A stretch of 64,000 nucleotides of DNA from Atopobiaceae bacterium. GTDB lineage: Bacteria; Actinomycetota; Coriobacteriia; Coriobacteriales; Atopobiaceae. The notes beneath the pieces are model-generated. The model was not told the DNA's origin, searched no databases, and saw only the letters and a list, made by a program, of their open reading frames with translations. Position 1 is the first letter of the stretch. Each line of letters begins with the position of its first letter. The DNA lies in contig CADFJN010000009.1 of assembly GCA_902834555.1 (NCBI GenBank), forward strand, positions 54,971-118,970. Direction: 5' to 3'. The position numbers and the translations under genes were made by a program. Positions 54,945-64,000 of the stretch are shown here, piece by piece.

Positions 54945-55760
54945 GTGAAGAGAAGCAAGGCCTATATTGCCGCTCGCAGGGATGCCATAGTCGCCCTTCT
55001 CGAGCGAAAGGGTCAGGTGGGCGTGGCAGAACTTGCCGACCACTTTGGCGTCTCGACCCTCACCATACGGCGCGACCTTGATTATCTGGAGGAGCAACAC
55101 GTACTGTCGCGGCAATACGGCACCGCGACATTACTCAATCCTCTCGGGCGCCCCTCGGGCTCACGCCAGATTCGTGCTAACAAGGCAATTGCACGGGAGG
55201 CGGCCAAGCACGTCAACGATGGCGACTGCATCTTCATCAACGCAAGCTCCACGGCGCTTTCCATCATCTCGAACATCACGGCTCAGGACGTAACCGTCAT
55301 CACCAACAACGCGAAGGCGCTGCTCCTCACCGAGCGCCCAAACGCATCCATTATCCTTACCGGCGGCGAGATTCGACCCCCAAAGGCCTCCATGACTGGG
55401 GAGTTTGCACTCGAATGCGTGAAGCGCATCACGGCAACCAAGTGCTTCTTGGGCGTGACGGGACTCTCGCCCACCTATGGCCTTACCTCCGCAACCGCCC
55501 CCGAGCCCGCAGTCAACGCGATGATGCTCGAGCGTTCACGCGTGCACGTGATAGTTGCGGACTCTTCGAAGATTGGGCAGACATCGAGCTTCCAGTTTGG
55601 ATCCACCGATGAGGTCGACCTGCTCATCACGGATTCCGGCGCTACCGACGAGCAGGTTGAACAGCTTAAGGAGTATGGCGTTTCGGAGGTCATACGGGTC
55701 GACCTTGGCCCCAGCTCGATGCAGCTCGCCGAGGATGAGGCGGAGCTGCGGGAACCCTAG
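54945..55760 (+). CDS. DeoR/GlpR family transcriptional regulator
   Basis: 271 residues from GTG 54945 (GGAGGC six bases upstream); an earlier GTG at 54921 has no site. N-terminal winged helix-turn-helix at about 12-60 (IVALLERKGQVGVAELADHF, VSTLTIRRDLDYLEE), then the DeoR sensor domain (GDCIFINASSTALSI, VTVITNNAKAL, LTGGEIRP, ATKCFLGVTGLS) that binds a sugar phosphate. It is divergent from the PTS operon across the AT-rich region, so it most likely represses or activates that operon in response to its phosphorylated intermediate. Confidence 0.93.
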   Translation: MKRSKAYIAARRDAIVALLERKGQVGVAELADHFGVSTLTIRRDLDYLEEQHVLSRQYGTATLLNPLGRPSGSRQIRANKAIAREAAKHVNDGDCIFINASSTALSIISNITAQDVTVITNNAKALLLTERPNASIILTGGEIRPPKASMTGEFALECVKRITATKCFLGVTGLSPTYGLTSATAPEPAVNAMMLERSRVHVIVADSSKIGQTSSFQFGSTDEVDLLITDSGATDEQVEQLKEYGVSEVIRVDLGPSSMQLAEDEAELREP

Positions 55761-55766
55761 AGGTGG

Positions 55767-56642
55767 CTAGCGCTTCTCGATGCTCTTGAAGCCCTCTCCG
55801 TATACCTCGTGAACCTCTGCAATGACCACAATTGCATCGGGATCCGTCTCGGCAACTATCTCTTTGAGGTGTGCTATTTCGCCACGCGAGAGCACGCAAA
55901 AGAGAACAGGGCGCAGCTCACGGCTCCACATGCCCTTTGCCTCGAGCTCGGTGCAGCCTCGGTCAAGCTCCATCAGAATCTGCCGGGCGATTCTCTCGTG
56001 CTTCTCAGAGATGATATAGGCTGCCCGCTGGACGCGCGGACCATCTACCACGGCATCAACCACTCGTCCGCAGATATACATCGCAACCGCTGCGTAGAGC
56101 GCATTCTCTATTGAGAAGACCGGCGCCGAAATGGCCACAATGGCACCGTCGACCACGATGGCCATGCTGCCAACGGACGCACCGGTCCTTCTCGCAATAA
56201 GCTGGGCAATGATGTCGGTCCCACCGGTGTTGCCTCCCGTGCGGAAGACCATCCCCAGCCCCACGCCTGTGATAACACCACCCCACAGCGCGCAGAGCAG
56301 GAGGTCCCCCTCGCCCAGGATGGGGACAAAGGGAGCTATGACATCGGTGAGTATGCCCGAAACAATGATTCCTGCAGCAGTGAGAACGGCATAGCGTCTG
56401 CTCCCCGACTTGACCACGTAGGCAAAGAGTAGAACGTTCATGACAATTGACTGGATGCCCACCGGGAGGTTGACCCCTACCTGGAGCGCGAGGGCATGAA
56501 ACACCGTTGCCAATCCCGTGATGCCACCAGCTGCCAAACCGTTGGGAACCTCGAAACAGTCGAGGCCAAAGGCAAAGAGGAGAGAGCCAAAGAAGATGAG
56601 GGTAGCATCCAGCGCCACCTCGCGCCAGCTGAGCTTTTTCAC
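55767..56642 (-). CDS. YitT family membrane protein with DUF2179 domain
   Basis: 291 residues from GTG 56642, which overlaps the prfB stop (GTGA) and has GGAAGG upstream; an ATG at 56669 lies without a site. Five or six transmembrane helices over 1-195 (DUF161; GLAAGGITGLATVFH, RTGGNTGGTDIIAQL), then a cytoplasmic DUF2179 alpha/beta domain (AYIISEKHERIARQILMELD). Function is unknown in most bacteria. Ends seven bases from the convergent deoR stop, so any terminator between them must overlap coding DNA. Confidence 0.9.
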   Translation of the reverse strand: MKKLSWREVALDATLIFFGSLLFAFGLDCFEVPNGLAAGGITGLATVFHALALQVGVNLPVGIQSIVMNVLLFAYVVKSGSRRYAVLTAAGIIVSGILTDVIAPFVPILGEGDLLLCALWGGVITGVGLGMVFRTGGNTGGTDIIAQLIARRTGASVGSMAIVVDGAIVAISAPVFSIENALYAAVAMYICGRVVDAVVDGPRVQRAAYIISEKHERIARQILMELDRGCTELEAKGMWSRELRPVLFCVLSRGEIAHLKEIVAETDPDAIVVIAEVHEVYGEGFKSIEKR

Positions 56643-57754
56643 TGCTCTGGCCTTCCAGCGACCGCCCATCGGTGGTATGCAATGATGAACTTGTCGAGGT
56701 CGCCGTCTTGGAGAACCGAATCAACATTGCCAGTCTCAACCCCCGTGCGCAGGTCTTTTACCAGCTGATAGGGGTAGAGGACATAACTCCTGATCTGGTT
56801 TCCAAAGCCAATCTCGTGCTTTGGGCCGCGAAGCTCATCAAGCTCCGCCGCGCGCTTCTCAAGCTCCATCTCATACAGGCGGCTGCGAAGGATCTTCATT
56901 GCAAACGCCTTGTTCTGGAGCTGGCTTCGCTCGTTCTGGCAGGTGACAACCGTACCGGTGGGGATGTGCGTGATGCGCACGGCGGAGTCGGTGGTGTTGA
57001 CGCCCTGACCACCGTGACCGGTAGCGTGATACACGTCGATGCGCAGGTCCTTGGGGTCGATATCCACCTCAATATCATCGGGTAGGACTGGCAGCACCTC
57101 TACGCCAGCGAAGGTTGTCTGGCGACGCTTCTTCTCGTCTGTGGGCGAGATGCGCACCAGACGATGCACGCCCTGCTCAGCACGGAGCATACCGTAGGCG
57201 TTGTGTCCGTGCACCGTGAAGGTGGCATGGTCGATGCCTATGACCTCTGCCTGCGGGGCGTCATTTACATCAACCGTCCAGCCGCGCCTGTCGCAGTAGC
57301 GCAGGTACATGTGGAAGAGCATGTCGCACCAGTCCTGGGCCTCAAGGCCACCTTGGCCGGGCGTCACCGTCACAATGGCGTCGCCGTGGTCGAGGTCATC
57401 GGTAAACCAGCTGGAGAGCTCAAGCTCGGTGAGGTCATGCTCAAGCGAGGCGGCAATCGAGGCAGCCTCGGCGAGAAGGTCATCGTCCGAGGTCTCCTCC
57501 CCAAGCTCGAGGGCCGCGCGCGCGTCCTCGAGCTTGGCGCGAGCCGCATCGATGCCGGCAACGTCAGATTTAGCGGCAGCGAGACGTGCCATGGCCTCGC
57601 GTGCTCCATTGGCATCGTCCCAGAAGCCCGGTGCCATGCTCTCTTGCTCGAGCTGCGCGACAGTCCCTCTCAGCTCGTCAACGTGGAGGTAGCCCTCAAC
57701 CTCGTCGAGCCGCGCGGACAGGGCGTCCAGAGCAGAACTATCGATGTCCGCCAT
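56639..57754 (-). CDS. prfB: Peptide chain release factor 2 with SPT in place of SPF
   Basis: 371 residues. Terminates translation at UGA and UAA. The hydrolysis motif GGQ is at 248-250 (GHGGQGVN). The stop-codon-recognition tripeptide, SPF in characterised RF2 proteins, reads Ser-Pro-Thr at 203-205 (RISPTDEKKRRQTTFAG; codons TCG CCC ACA at 57140-57148). The frame is continuous, so the autoregulatory frameshift found in many prfB genes is absent. Starts two bases after the secA stop and overlaps yitT at its end. Confidence 0.96.
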   Translation of the reverse strand: MADIDSSALDALSARLDEVEGYLHVDELRGTVAQLEQESMAPGFWDDANGAREAMARLAAAKSDVAGIDAARAKLEDARAALELGEETSDDDLLAEAASIAASLEHDLTELELSSWFTDDLDHGDAIVTVTPGQGGLEAQDWCDMLFHMYLRYCDRRGWTVDVNDAPQAEVIGIDHATFTVHGHNAYGMLRAEQGVHRLVRISPTDEKKRRQTTFAGVEVLPVLPDDIEVDIDPKDLRIDVYHATGHGGQGVNTTDSAVRITHIPTGTVVTCQNERSQLQNKAFAMKILRSRLYEMELEKRAAELDELRGPKHEIGFGNQIRSYVLYPYQLVKDLRTGVETGNVDSVLQDGDLDKFIIAYHRWAVAGRPEQ

Positions 57755-57756
57755 GG

Positions 57757-60555
57757 CTACCTGTTCCTGCCGTGACAGTTCTTAAACTTCTTGCCGCTAC
57801 CGCAGGGACAGGGATCGTTCCTCCCCACGCCAACATAAGGGTCGGGATCCTCGTCCTTGCGATAGGTGCGAGGCTTGCCGGCGCCCGCGTTTGCGTTCCC
57901 GTTGCCGCCCTGCTTGTGCGCCGCACCCGTAGCGGAGCGGCGGTCGGGTGCGCTGTGGTCACCGTCGACCTCGGCAGGACCGGAGTACTGGGCGCCGCGC
58001 AGCTCGTCGGAAAGTGCCTCGTCATCCCCCTGCGGCTTGGTGGAAACCGTGGGCCGCACAGCAATCTCGATGCGGAGTATGGTGCGAAGGAAGTCCTCGT
58101 ACATAGTGTTAACGAGCTCGGTGAAGGCCGCATAGGCCTCGCTCTTGTACTCGACGAGCGGGTCGCGCTGGCCGTATCCACGCAGGCCAATGCCCGTCTT
58201 GAGATAGTCCATCTCCTGTAGATACGTCATCCAACGGGTGTCGATGACGCGAAGCATGACCTGAGCCGAGAGGTCGCTCATAATCTGGTCACCCAGACGC
58301 TGCTCCTTCTCCTTGTAGCAGGTGCTCACAAAAGCGTCGACGGCGTCGATAATGTCACCCTGATCGGAGTCAACAGTAAACGAAGGACCGTCCGTACGAC
58401 CCGTGAGATCGCGAACCCACTTGTCAAGACCGACAAGATCCCACTCCTCCGGATCAACCGTCTCGGAGCAGTACTCGTTCACCTTACGTTGGACGGTATC
58501 GTAGGTAACCTCCTCGACGTGGCTCATGAGGTCCTTGCCGTCCAGGATCTTGTTGCGCTCCTCGTAGATGACCTGGCGCTGCTTGTTCATAACGTCATCG
58601 TAGTCGAGGACGCTCTTACGCATGGCAAAGTTGACCTCTTCGACCTTGCGCTGAGCGCTTTCGACCGCGCGCGTTACGAGCTTTGACTTGATGGGCATGT
58701 CGTCAGGCATGTCGTACTTGGTCATCATCGCCGAGATGCGGTCCATGCGGTCGCCGCCAAAGAGGCGCATGAGGTCATCCTCAAGGGAAAGGTAGAACTG
58801 GGTCTCTCCAGGATCGCCCTGACGGCCAGAACGACCACGCAGCTGGTTGTCAATGCGGCGGCTCTCGTGTCGCTCGGTGCCAATGACGGCAAGGCCGCCG
58901 GCAGCAACCACATGCTCGCGCTCCTTGTCGCAGATTGCCTTTGCCTTCTCGAGTGCGGCGGAACGCTCTTCCGCGGTGGGCAAAACCGGCTCTTCGCCCT
59001 CTTTCGCCGGCGCATAGAATCCCTGCTCGCGGAGCATGTCCTCGGCCATTGCCTTGGGGTTGCCGCCGAGAAGGATGTCCGTACCACGGCCGGCCATGTT
59101 CGTTGCAATGGTCACGGCTCCCTCACGGCCAGCCTGTGCGACAATCTGTGCCTCACGCTCGTGGTACTTGGCGTTGAGGACATTGTGCTTGATGCCGCGC
59201 TTGTCCAGGATGCGAGAGAGACGCTCTGAATTCTCAATCGAGACCGTACCCACGAGGCAAGGCTGCCCCTTGGCATGACGCTCCGCCACATCATCGGCAA
59301 CGGCATTGAACTTGGCTGCGACCGTCTTGTAGACAAGGTCATCATGGTCCACACGAATGACGGGCTTGTTGGGTGGAATCACCTGTACCGGCACGTGATA
59401 GACCTCGCGAAACTCCGCGTCCTCGGTCATGGCGGTACCCGTCATGCCCGCAAGCTTGTCGTACATGAGGAAGTAGTTCTGGAGGGTGATCGTGGCGAGG
59501 GTCTGGTTCTCCTCGCGCACAAGAACGCCTTCCTTGGCCTCGATTGCCTGGTGCAGGCCCTCCGAGTAACGCCTGCCCTCCATGATGCGGCCCGTGAACT
59601 CGTCGACGATCTTTACTTCGCCGTCAACAACAACATACTGCTGGTCGCGGTGGAACATGTACTGTGCCTTGAGGGCTTGCTGGAGGTGGTTCACCAGCTG
59701 CCCAGAGGGGTCGGCGTAGATGTCGTCGATGCCGAGGTTGCGCTCGATCTTCTTGAGGCCCACGTCGGTCGCCGCAATTGTGTGCTTTGCCTCGTCCATC
59801 TCGAAGTCGACGTCTGGTGTGAGGCCACGAACCGCGCGAGCGAAGTCCTTGTAGGTACCCGCCGACTTGGTTCCGGCACCAGAGATAATGAGCGGTGTAC
59901 GAGCCTCGTCGATAAGGATGGAGTCCACCTCGTCGACGATGGCATAGTGGTGTCCGCGCTGAACGCGCAGACTGGGTCGTGTGACCATGTTGTCGCGCAG
60001 GTAGTCAAAGCCAAACTCGGAGTTGGTGCCATAGGTAACGTCTGCCTGGTAGGCAGGCTTCTTCAGGTTGAGCCTCATACCATTCTGGAGCAGGCCTACG
60101 TTCAGGCCCATAAAGCGATAGATCTGGCCCATCCACTCGCTATCTCGCTTGGCAAGGTAGTCATTCACAGTCACGATGTGCACGCCCTTGCCCTCAAGAG
60201 CATTGAGATAGCCAGCGAGCGTCGAGACCAGAGTCTTGCCCTCGCCGGTCTTCATCTCGGCGATGGTGCCACGGTGTAGCGCGATGCCACCGATAATCTG
60301 CACGTCAAAGTGACGCATGCCCGTCGTTCGACGGGATGCCTCTCTCACTGCGGCAAACGCCTCAGGGAGGATGTCATCGAGCGTCTCACCATTCTCGATC
60401 CGCTCACGGAAGAGCTTGGTCTGGCCACTCAGTTCCTCATCATCCATAGCGCTAAAGCGTGGCTCGAGGTCATTAACATGCGCGGTGATGCGCTGGTATT
60501 CCTTGAGGTCCTTATCCGCTCCAGCGGAAAGCAATTTGGAGAGAAAATTTGGCAT
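57757..60555 (-). CDS. secA: Protein translocase ATPase SecA
   Basis: 932 residues. Motor of Sec-dependent export. Walker A MKTGEGKT near residue 100, GSEFGFDYLRDNM, Walker B VDEVDSILIDEARTPL, GMTGTA, GRGTDI and GRSGRQGDPG mark the two nucleotide-binding domains and helicase-like motifs; the end carries the zinc-binding SEC-C motif CPCGSGKKFKNCHG. Complete. Heads the secA-prfB-yitT run. The 165-base gap to the next gene shows no clear terminator. Confidence 0.98.
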   Translation of the reverse strand: MPNFLSKLLSAGADKDLKEYQRITAHVNDLEPRFSAMDDEELSGQTKLFRERIENGETLDDILPEAFAAVREASRRTTGMRHFDVQIIGGIALHRGTIAEMKTGEGKTLVSTLAGYLNALEGKGVHIVTVNDYLAKRDSEWMGQIYRFMGLNVGLLQNGMRLNLKKPAYQADVTYGTNSEFGFDYLRDNMVTRPSLRVQRGHHYAIVDEVDSILIDEARTPLIISGAGTKSAGTYKDFARAVRGLTPDVDFEMDEAKHTIAATDVGLKKIERNLGIDDIYADPSGQLVNHLQQALKAQYMFHRDQQYVVVDGEVKIVDEFTGRIMEGRRYSEGLHQAIEAKEGVLVREENQTLATITLQNYFLMYDKLAGMTGTAMTEDAEFREVYHVPVQVIPPNKPVIRVDHDDLVYKTVAAKFNAVADDVAERHAKGQPCLVGTVSIENSERLSRILDKRGIKHNVLNAKYHEREAQIVAQAGREGAVTIATNMAGRGTDILLGGNPKAMAEDMLREQGFYAPAKEGEEPVLPTAEERSAALEKAKAICDKEREHVVAAGGLAVIGTERHESRRIDNQLRGRSGRQGDPGETQFYLSLEDDLMRLFGGDRMDRISAMMTKYDMPDDMPIKSKLVTRAVESAQRKVEEVNFAMRKSVLDYDDVMNKQRQVIYEERNKILDGKDLMSHVEEVTYDTVQRKVNEYCSETVDPEEWDLVGLDKWVRDLTGRTDGPSFTVDSDQGDIIDAVDAFVSTCYKEKEQRLGDQIMSDLSAQVMLRVIDTRWMTYLQEMDYLKTGIGLRGYGQRDPLVEYKSEAYAAFTELVNTMYEDFLRTILRIEIAVRPTVSTKPQGDDEALSDELRGAQYSGPAEVDGDHSAPDRRSATGAAHKQGGNGNANAGAGKPRTYRKDEDPDPYVGVGRNDPCPCGSGKKFKNCHGRNR

Positions 60556-60720
60556 GGGCAGTCCTTCATACTGTTTGATGGGCGGTGACTATCCACCGAC
60601 ACATGCATTTTTCACTTTACCCATAGCAAACTCACCTTGGTGGCGAGGGACGTGGTCTCACTAAAAGCGCACTGTATTCTCGGTGTTAATCGCAGGGAAA
60701 CCGAGATGCCAGGATAGTTG

Positions 60721-63714
60721 CTACTTCCCCTCGAATCGAACAGCAGACCCGCCATCTGCTCCATGCCCCCTTGCGCTAATCGCTTTCCTCAGACGCTTGG
60801 AGGGCGGCATGTGTGTTCTATCGACAAAGCGGACAGCGTATCTCTTGTAGCGCTGCTCCGCCTCAAATACCCTGCCGCTTGCCCGCAACGCCTGTATGAG
60901 AACCTCAACGGCATCCTCACGAAGGTCGTCAACGGCAGTCGCCGCATCGGCAAGCCTGGCGGATATCCGATATCTCCCAAGCCTCAAGGCGGCTTCCGCC
61001 CCCGCCACCATTGCATCGGCGTAAAGTTCGCGTAGCTCCTGGCGACGCGCCACAACATATCCCGTGAAGTCCCGTGTGGGCACGAAGAGGTCTCCCGCAT
61101 AGAGCTTCTCAGCCCTTAGGGCGGCATCCAACGCACGCATGTCATCCCCCTCCGATGCCAGCGCCTCTCTTGCTGCCTCCTCAAACTCCAAAAAGTCACA
61201 TTCGAGGAGCTCCGAGTCAAGCGAGACAGACCTGTCTCCCCTACTTGAGAGGAATGGATCGACTCCCGGCGCCACCGCAGATATTTCCTTTCTCAATGTG
61301 CTCGTTGCCTGGTAAATCTTGTCAAGGCCTGCCTTGTAGTCACAGTCGGGCCAGAGCTGTTCGATGATTTCGTATCTCTTTGCCGAGAGCTTTGGGTGCA
61401 GCACAATAAATACCAGCATCGCCTTAGTAGCGCGACGATCGATATGCCATTCAGGCACCTGCTTGTCGTCTACGTCGAGTGAGAATCCGCCGAGAAGCCC
61501 AAGTCTCAACCGAGCGCCCGGCATATCCTCATCAGGCTCTTCCTCACTACGGATTCCCGTGACAGGCCTTCTTGGGCGAACAATGATGCTGGAAGCCGAC
61601 CGGGGCGATGGGATTGGCTGTATCGTAACCGCCCACGGCCGGGGAATCAGGCTCCTCAGACGCTCTGGTACATCGCCTTTCCCTGAAAGCAAGACCCTGA
61701 GGAGCCAGATTTCATCACTGGGCAAGGAAACGTCTTCCGCCATTCGCCATTCATCCTGTGCGCCCTCCTCTCCACCAAGCGCGGAGTGCACCAGCCTGGT
61801 AACAGTAGACAGCTCCATGGTGTCGCAGGCGTCCTCCCAATCGGGAGGAATCGAACCCAGGCTTAAGCCAGAACCCGCAGCCGCAACGCACAAGACGTTG
61901 GCTTCCGCTTCAAGATGTTTAAATCCAGCACGACTTGCAGCACCCGCCGCAACGGCGCTCCTCAATCCAGCGCTTCGGTAATCCCCCAGCACATACTCAA
62001 CTGCAGCACCCATCAACAGAGAGGCAACGCGAATCAGCTCATTTCCCGAGCGTTCAGATTCGCTCACCAGCGCATCTATCGATGCAAGGTCACATGATCC
62101 GTGCGAAATCGCATCAAGCGCCAAGAATAGCGTCTCTTCGTCCCTGATTGCCGAGTAGCCATCGCGCGCTAGGAACTCTCGAGCCGGAACGCACGGTACG
62201 CCTTCATCAGCACTGTTGTCTCCTAAAAGCGCACGGGCAATACCCATATCGAGTCGAAGGAGGACTTTTTCGAGCGTCCCCTCGTCACCTGAGAATACGT
62301 AGGGCCCCACCAATCGCCGGACAGCGTCGGGATGCCCATCGCGAAGCAGCTGAACTGCCTGCAGATGCTTTACAAGCCCCGCAGTTCCTGGCGCGTCATT
62401 GCAACTCACGTGAACGCTCTCGCCAGCAAGAACTGCGCGGCAACCCACGAGAAGCATGTCCTTCCCGAACTCATCGCCACGGCACGACACGTCCGAATCC
62501 TTAAGGGGGAGCCAATTCTGAGGAAGTCGAAAAGCAGAGTCTCCCAGAGCCGAAAGAATTGTTCCGACAGACGCGGCTCGCTCGGCGGTTATCAGGGATT
62601 GGGCTAACGCAGGACCGACCATCCTCCGAATCAGGCCAACCTCTCCAACACCTATGAATTCCTCGGCATGGCCGAGAACAACAGAAACTGTAGGTTCTGA
62701 TGGAGAGATACGAGCAATAGCTGCAGCCCGATCAAACTCGCCCCTGCTAACAAGGACTCTAATGGCCGAGTCAAATATTGCAGATAATGTCGCAGCCTTG
62801 GTTGAGAGTGGAGAGGCACACGCGTTTACTCCTTCGAGAGTATCAATCCCAAAGCAGCAAAATGACGCCTCATGGCAAGAGACGCCAAATATTGGTGCGC
62901 ACTCCTCCAATCCCGCTGCCACCTCAGCGGGATCAATGCACGTCACACTCTCAACATCATCAAAAGTCCCATGGCCAAGAAGCAGCATAGCGATGCGCGT
63001 CAAGATTTCTTCATCCAGGAGGCCAGGGCGCAAGGTTGCCCCAACCAAGCGTTCAAGCGCCTCGAAATAAGTACTCCCAGCAACGAGCACATTACTACGT
63101 GGGGAGCTATTATCACGAAGTAGCGCACTAACAAGAGCCGGAATTCCACCCGTAAGTGATCGAACATCGTAGAGGTCATCGCTTGGCCCCAATTCAAGGA
63201 CATCAGCAACGAGAAGGTCACGGGCGACAACGCGAATTGCCCCATGAAGCCCCTCAGCAAGCAGCTCGTTCTCAGGCAACAGAGAAACAGCCACTATTGC
63301 TCCAGCTGAAACCATTCTCGCAATCGAGGAGGCCTCTCGCTCCACGATCAATTCGTCACCCGAAGGAACATCATCGAGAGTGACAACGACAGACTTGTCA
63401 CCAAGGCATTCCCGCTCGACTTGTCGTGCTAGCCGAGCAAGTCTACGTGAAGCGGCCAGCCCATCAATGCCAGAAAGTCTAAGAGAGTGCGTCGTTGATG
63501 CTTTTCTCCCTTGAGAGACAAGGGAGCGCAGGGCCGTAGATTTTCCCATTCCTGGCTCAGAACACATAACAAGTAAGTTAGAGGCGCGAGAATCGGCCAG
63601 GAAAGAAGAGATGGCCTGCGAAGTAAGACTCCAAGACGACAGCCTTGAAAGAATGGAAGAAGATTCGTCGTTTGCGGACTCAATGATAGAACGACGATGA
63701 ACCCTGATGGACAT
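60721..63714 (-). CDS. Large STAND-type ATPase with C-terminal SARP (winged helix plus BTAD) domain
   Basis: 997 residues. Walker A SEPGMGKST at 53-60 starts an AAA/NB-ARC-like ATPase (VVTLDDVPSG as possible Walker B, then helical sensor region to about 720, with degenerate TPR-like repeats). Residues about 745-840 are a winged-helix DNA-binding domain (RLRLGLLGGFSLDVDDKQVP, RRATKAMLVFIVLHP) and 850-960 a bacterial transcriptional activator domain (LYAGDLFVPTRDFTGYVVARR). The order is ATPase first, DNA-binding last, the reverse of AfsR and like MalT. Base composition is lower in GC than its neighbours. Target genes are unknown. Confidence 0.85.
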   Translation of the reverse strand: MSIRVHRRSIIESANDESSSILSRLSSWSLTSQAISSFLADSRASNLLVMCSEPGMGKSTALRSLVSQGRKASTTHSLRLSGIDGLAASRRLARLARQVERECLGDKSVVVTLDDVPSGDELIVEREASSIARMVSAGAIVAVSLLPENELLAEGLHGAIRVVARDLLVADVLELGPSDDLYDVRSLTGGIPALVSALLRDNSSPRSNVLVAGSTYFEALERLVGATLRPGLLDEEILTRIAMLLLGHGTFDDVESVTCIDPAEVAAGLEECAPIFGVSCHEASFCCFGIDTLEGVNACASPLSTKAATLSAIFDSAIRVLVSRGEFDRAAAIARISPSEPTVSVVLGHAEEFIGVGEVGLIRRMVGPALAQSLITAERAASVGTILSALGDSAFRLPQNWLPLKDSDVSCRGDEFGKDMLLVGCRAVLAGESVHVSCNDAPGTAGLVKHLQAVQLLRDGHPDAVRRLVGPYVFSGDEGTLEKVLLRLDMGIARALLGDNSADEGVPCVPAREFLARDGYSAIRDEETLFLALDAISHGSCDLASIDALVSESERSGNELIRVASLLMGAAVEYVLGDYRSAGLRSAVAAGAASRAGFKHLEAEANVLCVAAAGSGLSLGSIPPDWEDACDTMELSTVTRLVHSALGGEEGAQDEWRMAEDVSLPSDEIWLLRVLLSGKGDVPERLRSLIPRPWAVTIQPIPSPRSASSIIVRPRRPVTGIRSEEEPDEDMPGARLRLGLLGGFSLDVDDKQVPEWHIDRRATKAMLVFIVLHPKLSAKRYEIIEQLWPDCDYKAGLDKIYQATSTLRKEISAVAPGVDPFLSSRGDRSVSLDSELLECDFLEFEEAAREALASEGDDMRALDAALRAEKLYAGDLFVPTRDFTGYVVARRQELRELYADAMVAGAEAALRLGRYRISARLADAATAVDDLREDAVEVLIQALRASGRVFEAEQRYKRYAVRFVDRTHMPPSKRLRKAISARGHGADGGSAVRFEGK

Positions 63715-63926
63715 TGCTCAACACCTCACCCTTCCGAAAGTAAGACGAAGGGGCGATGAGCCGGTTCGATCACCACCCCCCAATGGAAACCGGTGACCGA
63801 AACCTATCATTGATATGTCCAAAGTACGGGAGAAACCGGATGAACGGCAAACAAATTTTGTCAGCTTAGTGCAAGTATGCTGCAAGATAACGAGTGTGGT
63901 CGCCCGTCAATAGAATCACCCAACAG
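63715..63926. other. Gap right of the SARP gene
   Basis: 212 bases upstream of the SARP start. Contains AT-rich stretches (CAAACAAATTTTGTCAGC around 63848-63865) and two ACCGG strings near 63761 and 63798 that could be operator half-sites; the SARP promoter should be here but is not clear. No open reading frame of note. Confidence 0.3.
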
Positions 63927-63957
63927 AAAAGGGGCCCCGCGCCGAGCGCGGGGCCCC
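63927..63957 (-). terminator. Terminator of a minus-strand gene entering from the right
   Basis: GGGGCCCCGCGC (63931-63942) pairs perfectly with GCGCGGGGCCCC (63946-63957) around CGA and is followed by TTTT on the minus strand. The gene it serves lies mostly beyond base 64000; the last 43 bases show no stop or coding signal I can use. Confidence 0.8.
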
Positions 63958-64000
63958 TCCCGTGGCGAAAACGCCCCCAGTCGGCCAGCGGCGTCCTGGT

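Noticed and set aside
57640..57754. Programmed +1 frameshift in prfB
   Set aside because: The reading frame is continuous from ATG to the GGQ domain, with no CTTTGA site near codon 25.

Overview
The window reads as chromosomal DNA of a high-GC Gram-positive bacterium of the class Coriobacteriia (Actinomycetota), most likely an Olsenella-like member of the Atopobiaceae. This placement is inferred from protein character (actinobacterial GroEL/GroES, a SARP-type regulator beside secA, Tat-dependent lipoproteins, rubredoxin oxygen-defence proteins, PTS-based sugar uptake) and not from a marker gene search. Most of the window is ordinary housekeeping DNA on the minus strand. Accessory material lies at the left edge (about 1-4,100), in several intergenic repeat clusters, and at the far right.

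Layout. 1-4,100: the end of an alpha/beta hydrolase gene, two eroded gene remnants, an autoregulated TetR cassette with a four-helix membrane protein and a zinc-ribbon protein, and a stand-alone AAA/DUF4143 ATPase whose ribosome binding site lies in a hairpin. 4,100-15,600: guaA, an LCP cell-wall ligase, ychF, a polyferredoxin, groES-groEL, xpt and nadE. 15,700-19,300: a 61-bp tandem repeat array and an amino-acid ABC transporter operon whose binding-protein gene carries a frameshift in a C6 tract. 19,366-28,460: a cell-wall and translation-fidelity cluster, glmS-acpS-nnr-alr-udg-tsaE followed by a TsaB-RimI-TsaD fusion gene. 28,739-34,891: a GH3 lipoprotein, a LytTR/GHKL two-component pair and glmM. 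35,209-37,616: rplM-rpsI, a patatin-like lipase and tmRNA. 37,700-42,200: a second 61-bp repeat locus, yoaK, a HAD phosphatase, rubredoxin, a flavin reductase-rubredoxin fusion, smpB and a TPR-like protein. 42,200-46,300: rnr, ftsX and ftsE. 46,459-54,530: split transketolase, transaldolase, and a PTS operon with two different Schiff-base aldolases, an SIS isomerase and an unknown membrane protein, probably controlled by a divergent DeoR regulator across an AT-rich region. 55,767-63,714: yitT, prfB, secA and a large ATPase-SARP regulator.

How the genes work together. Trans-translation is present in full: ssrA, smpB and RNase R all lie within about 7 kb. Amino-sugar supply for peptidoglycan (glmS, glmM), D-alanine (alr), LCP ligase and FtsEX form a wall-growth theme. 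The tsaB/D/E set makes the tRNA t6A modification. The carbohydrate block from 46.5 to 55.8 kb looks like a complete import-to-central-metabolism route for an unidentified sugar or sugar acid and is the best candidate for undescribed biochemistry.

The most unusual signals are: the dual-aldolase PTS operon; a release factor 2 whose stop-codon-recognition tripeptide reads SPT instead of SPF; three families of extragenic repeats, one of which encodes the last seven residues and stop of yoaK; the triple fusion TsaB-RimI-TsaD; and the C6 frameshift in the transporter lipoprotein. No CRISPR array, tRNA, rRNA or intact insertion sequence was seen.
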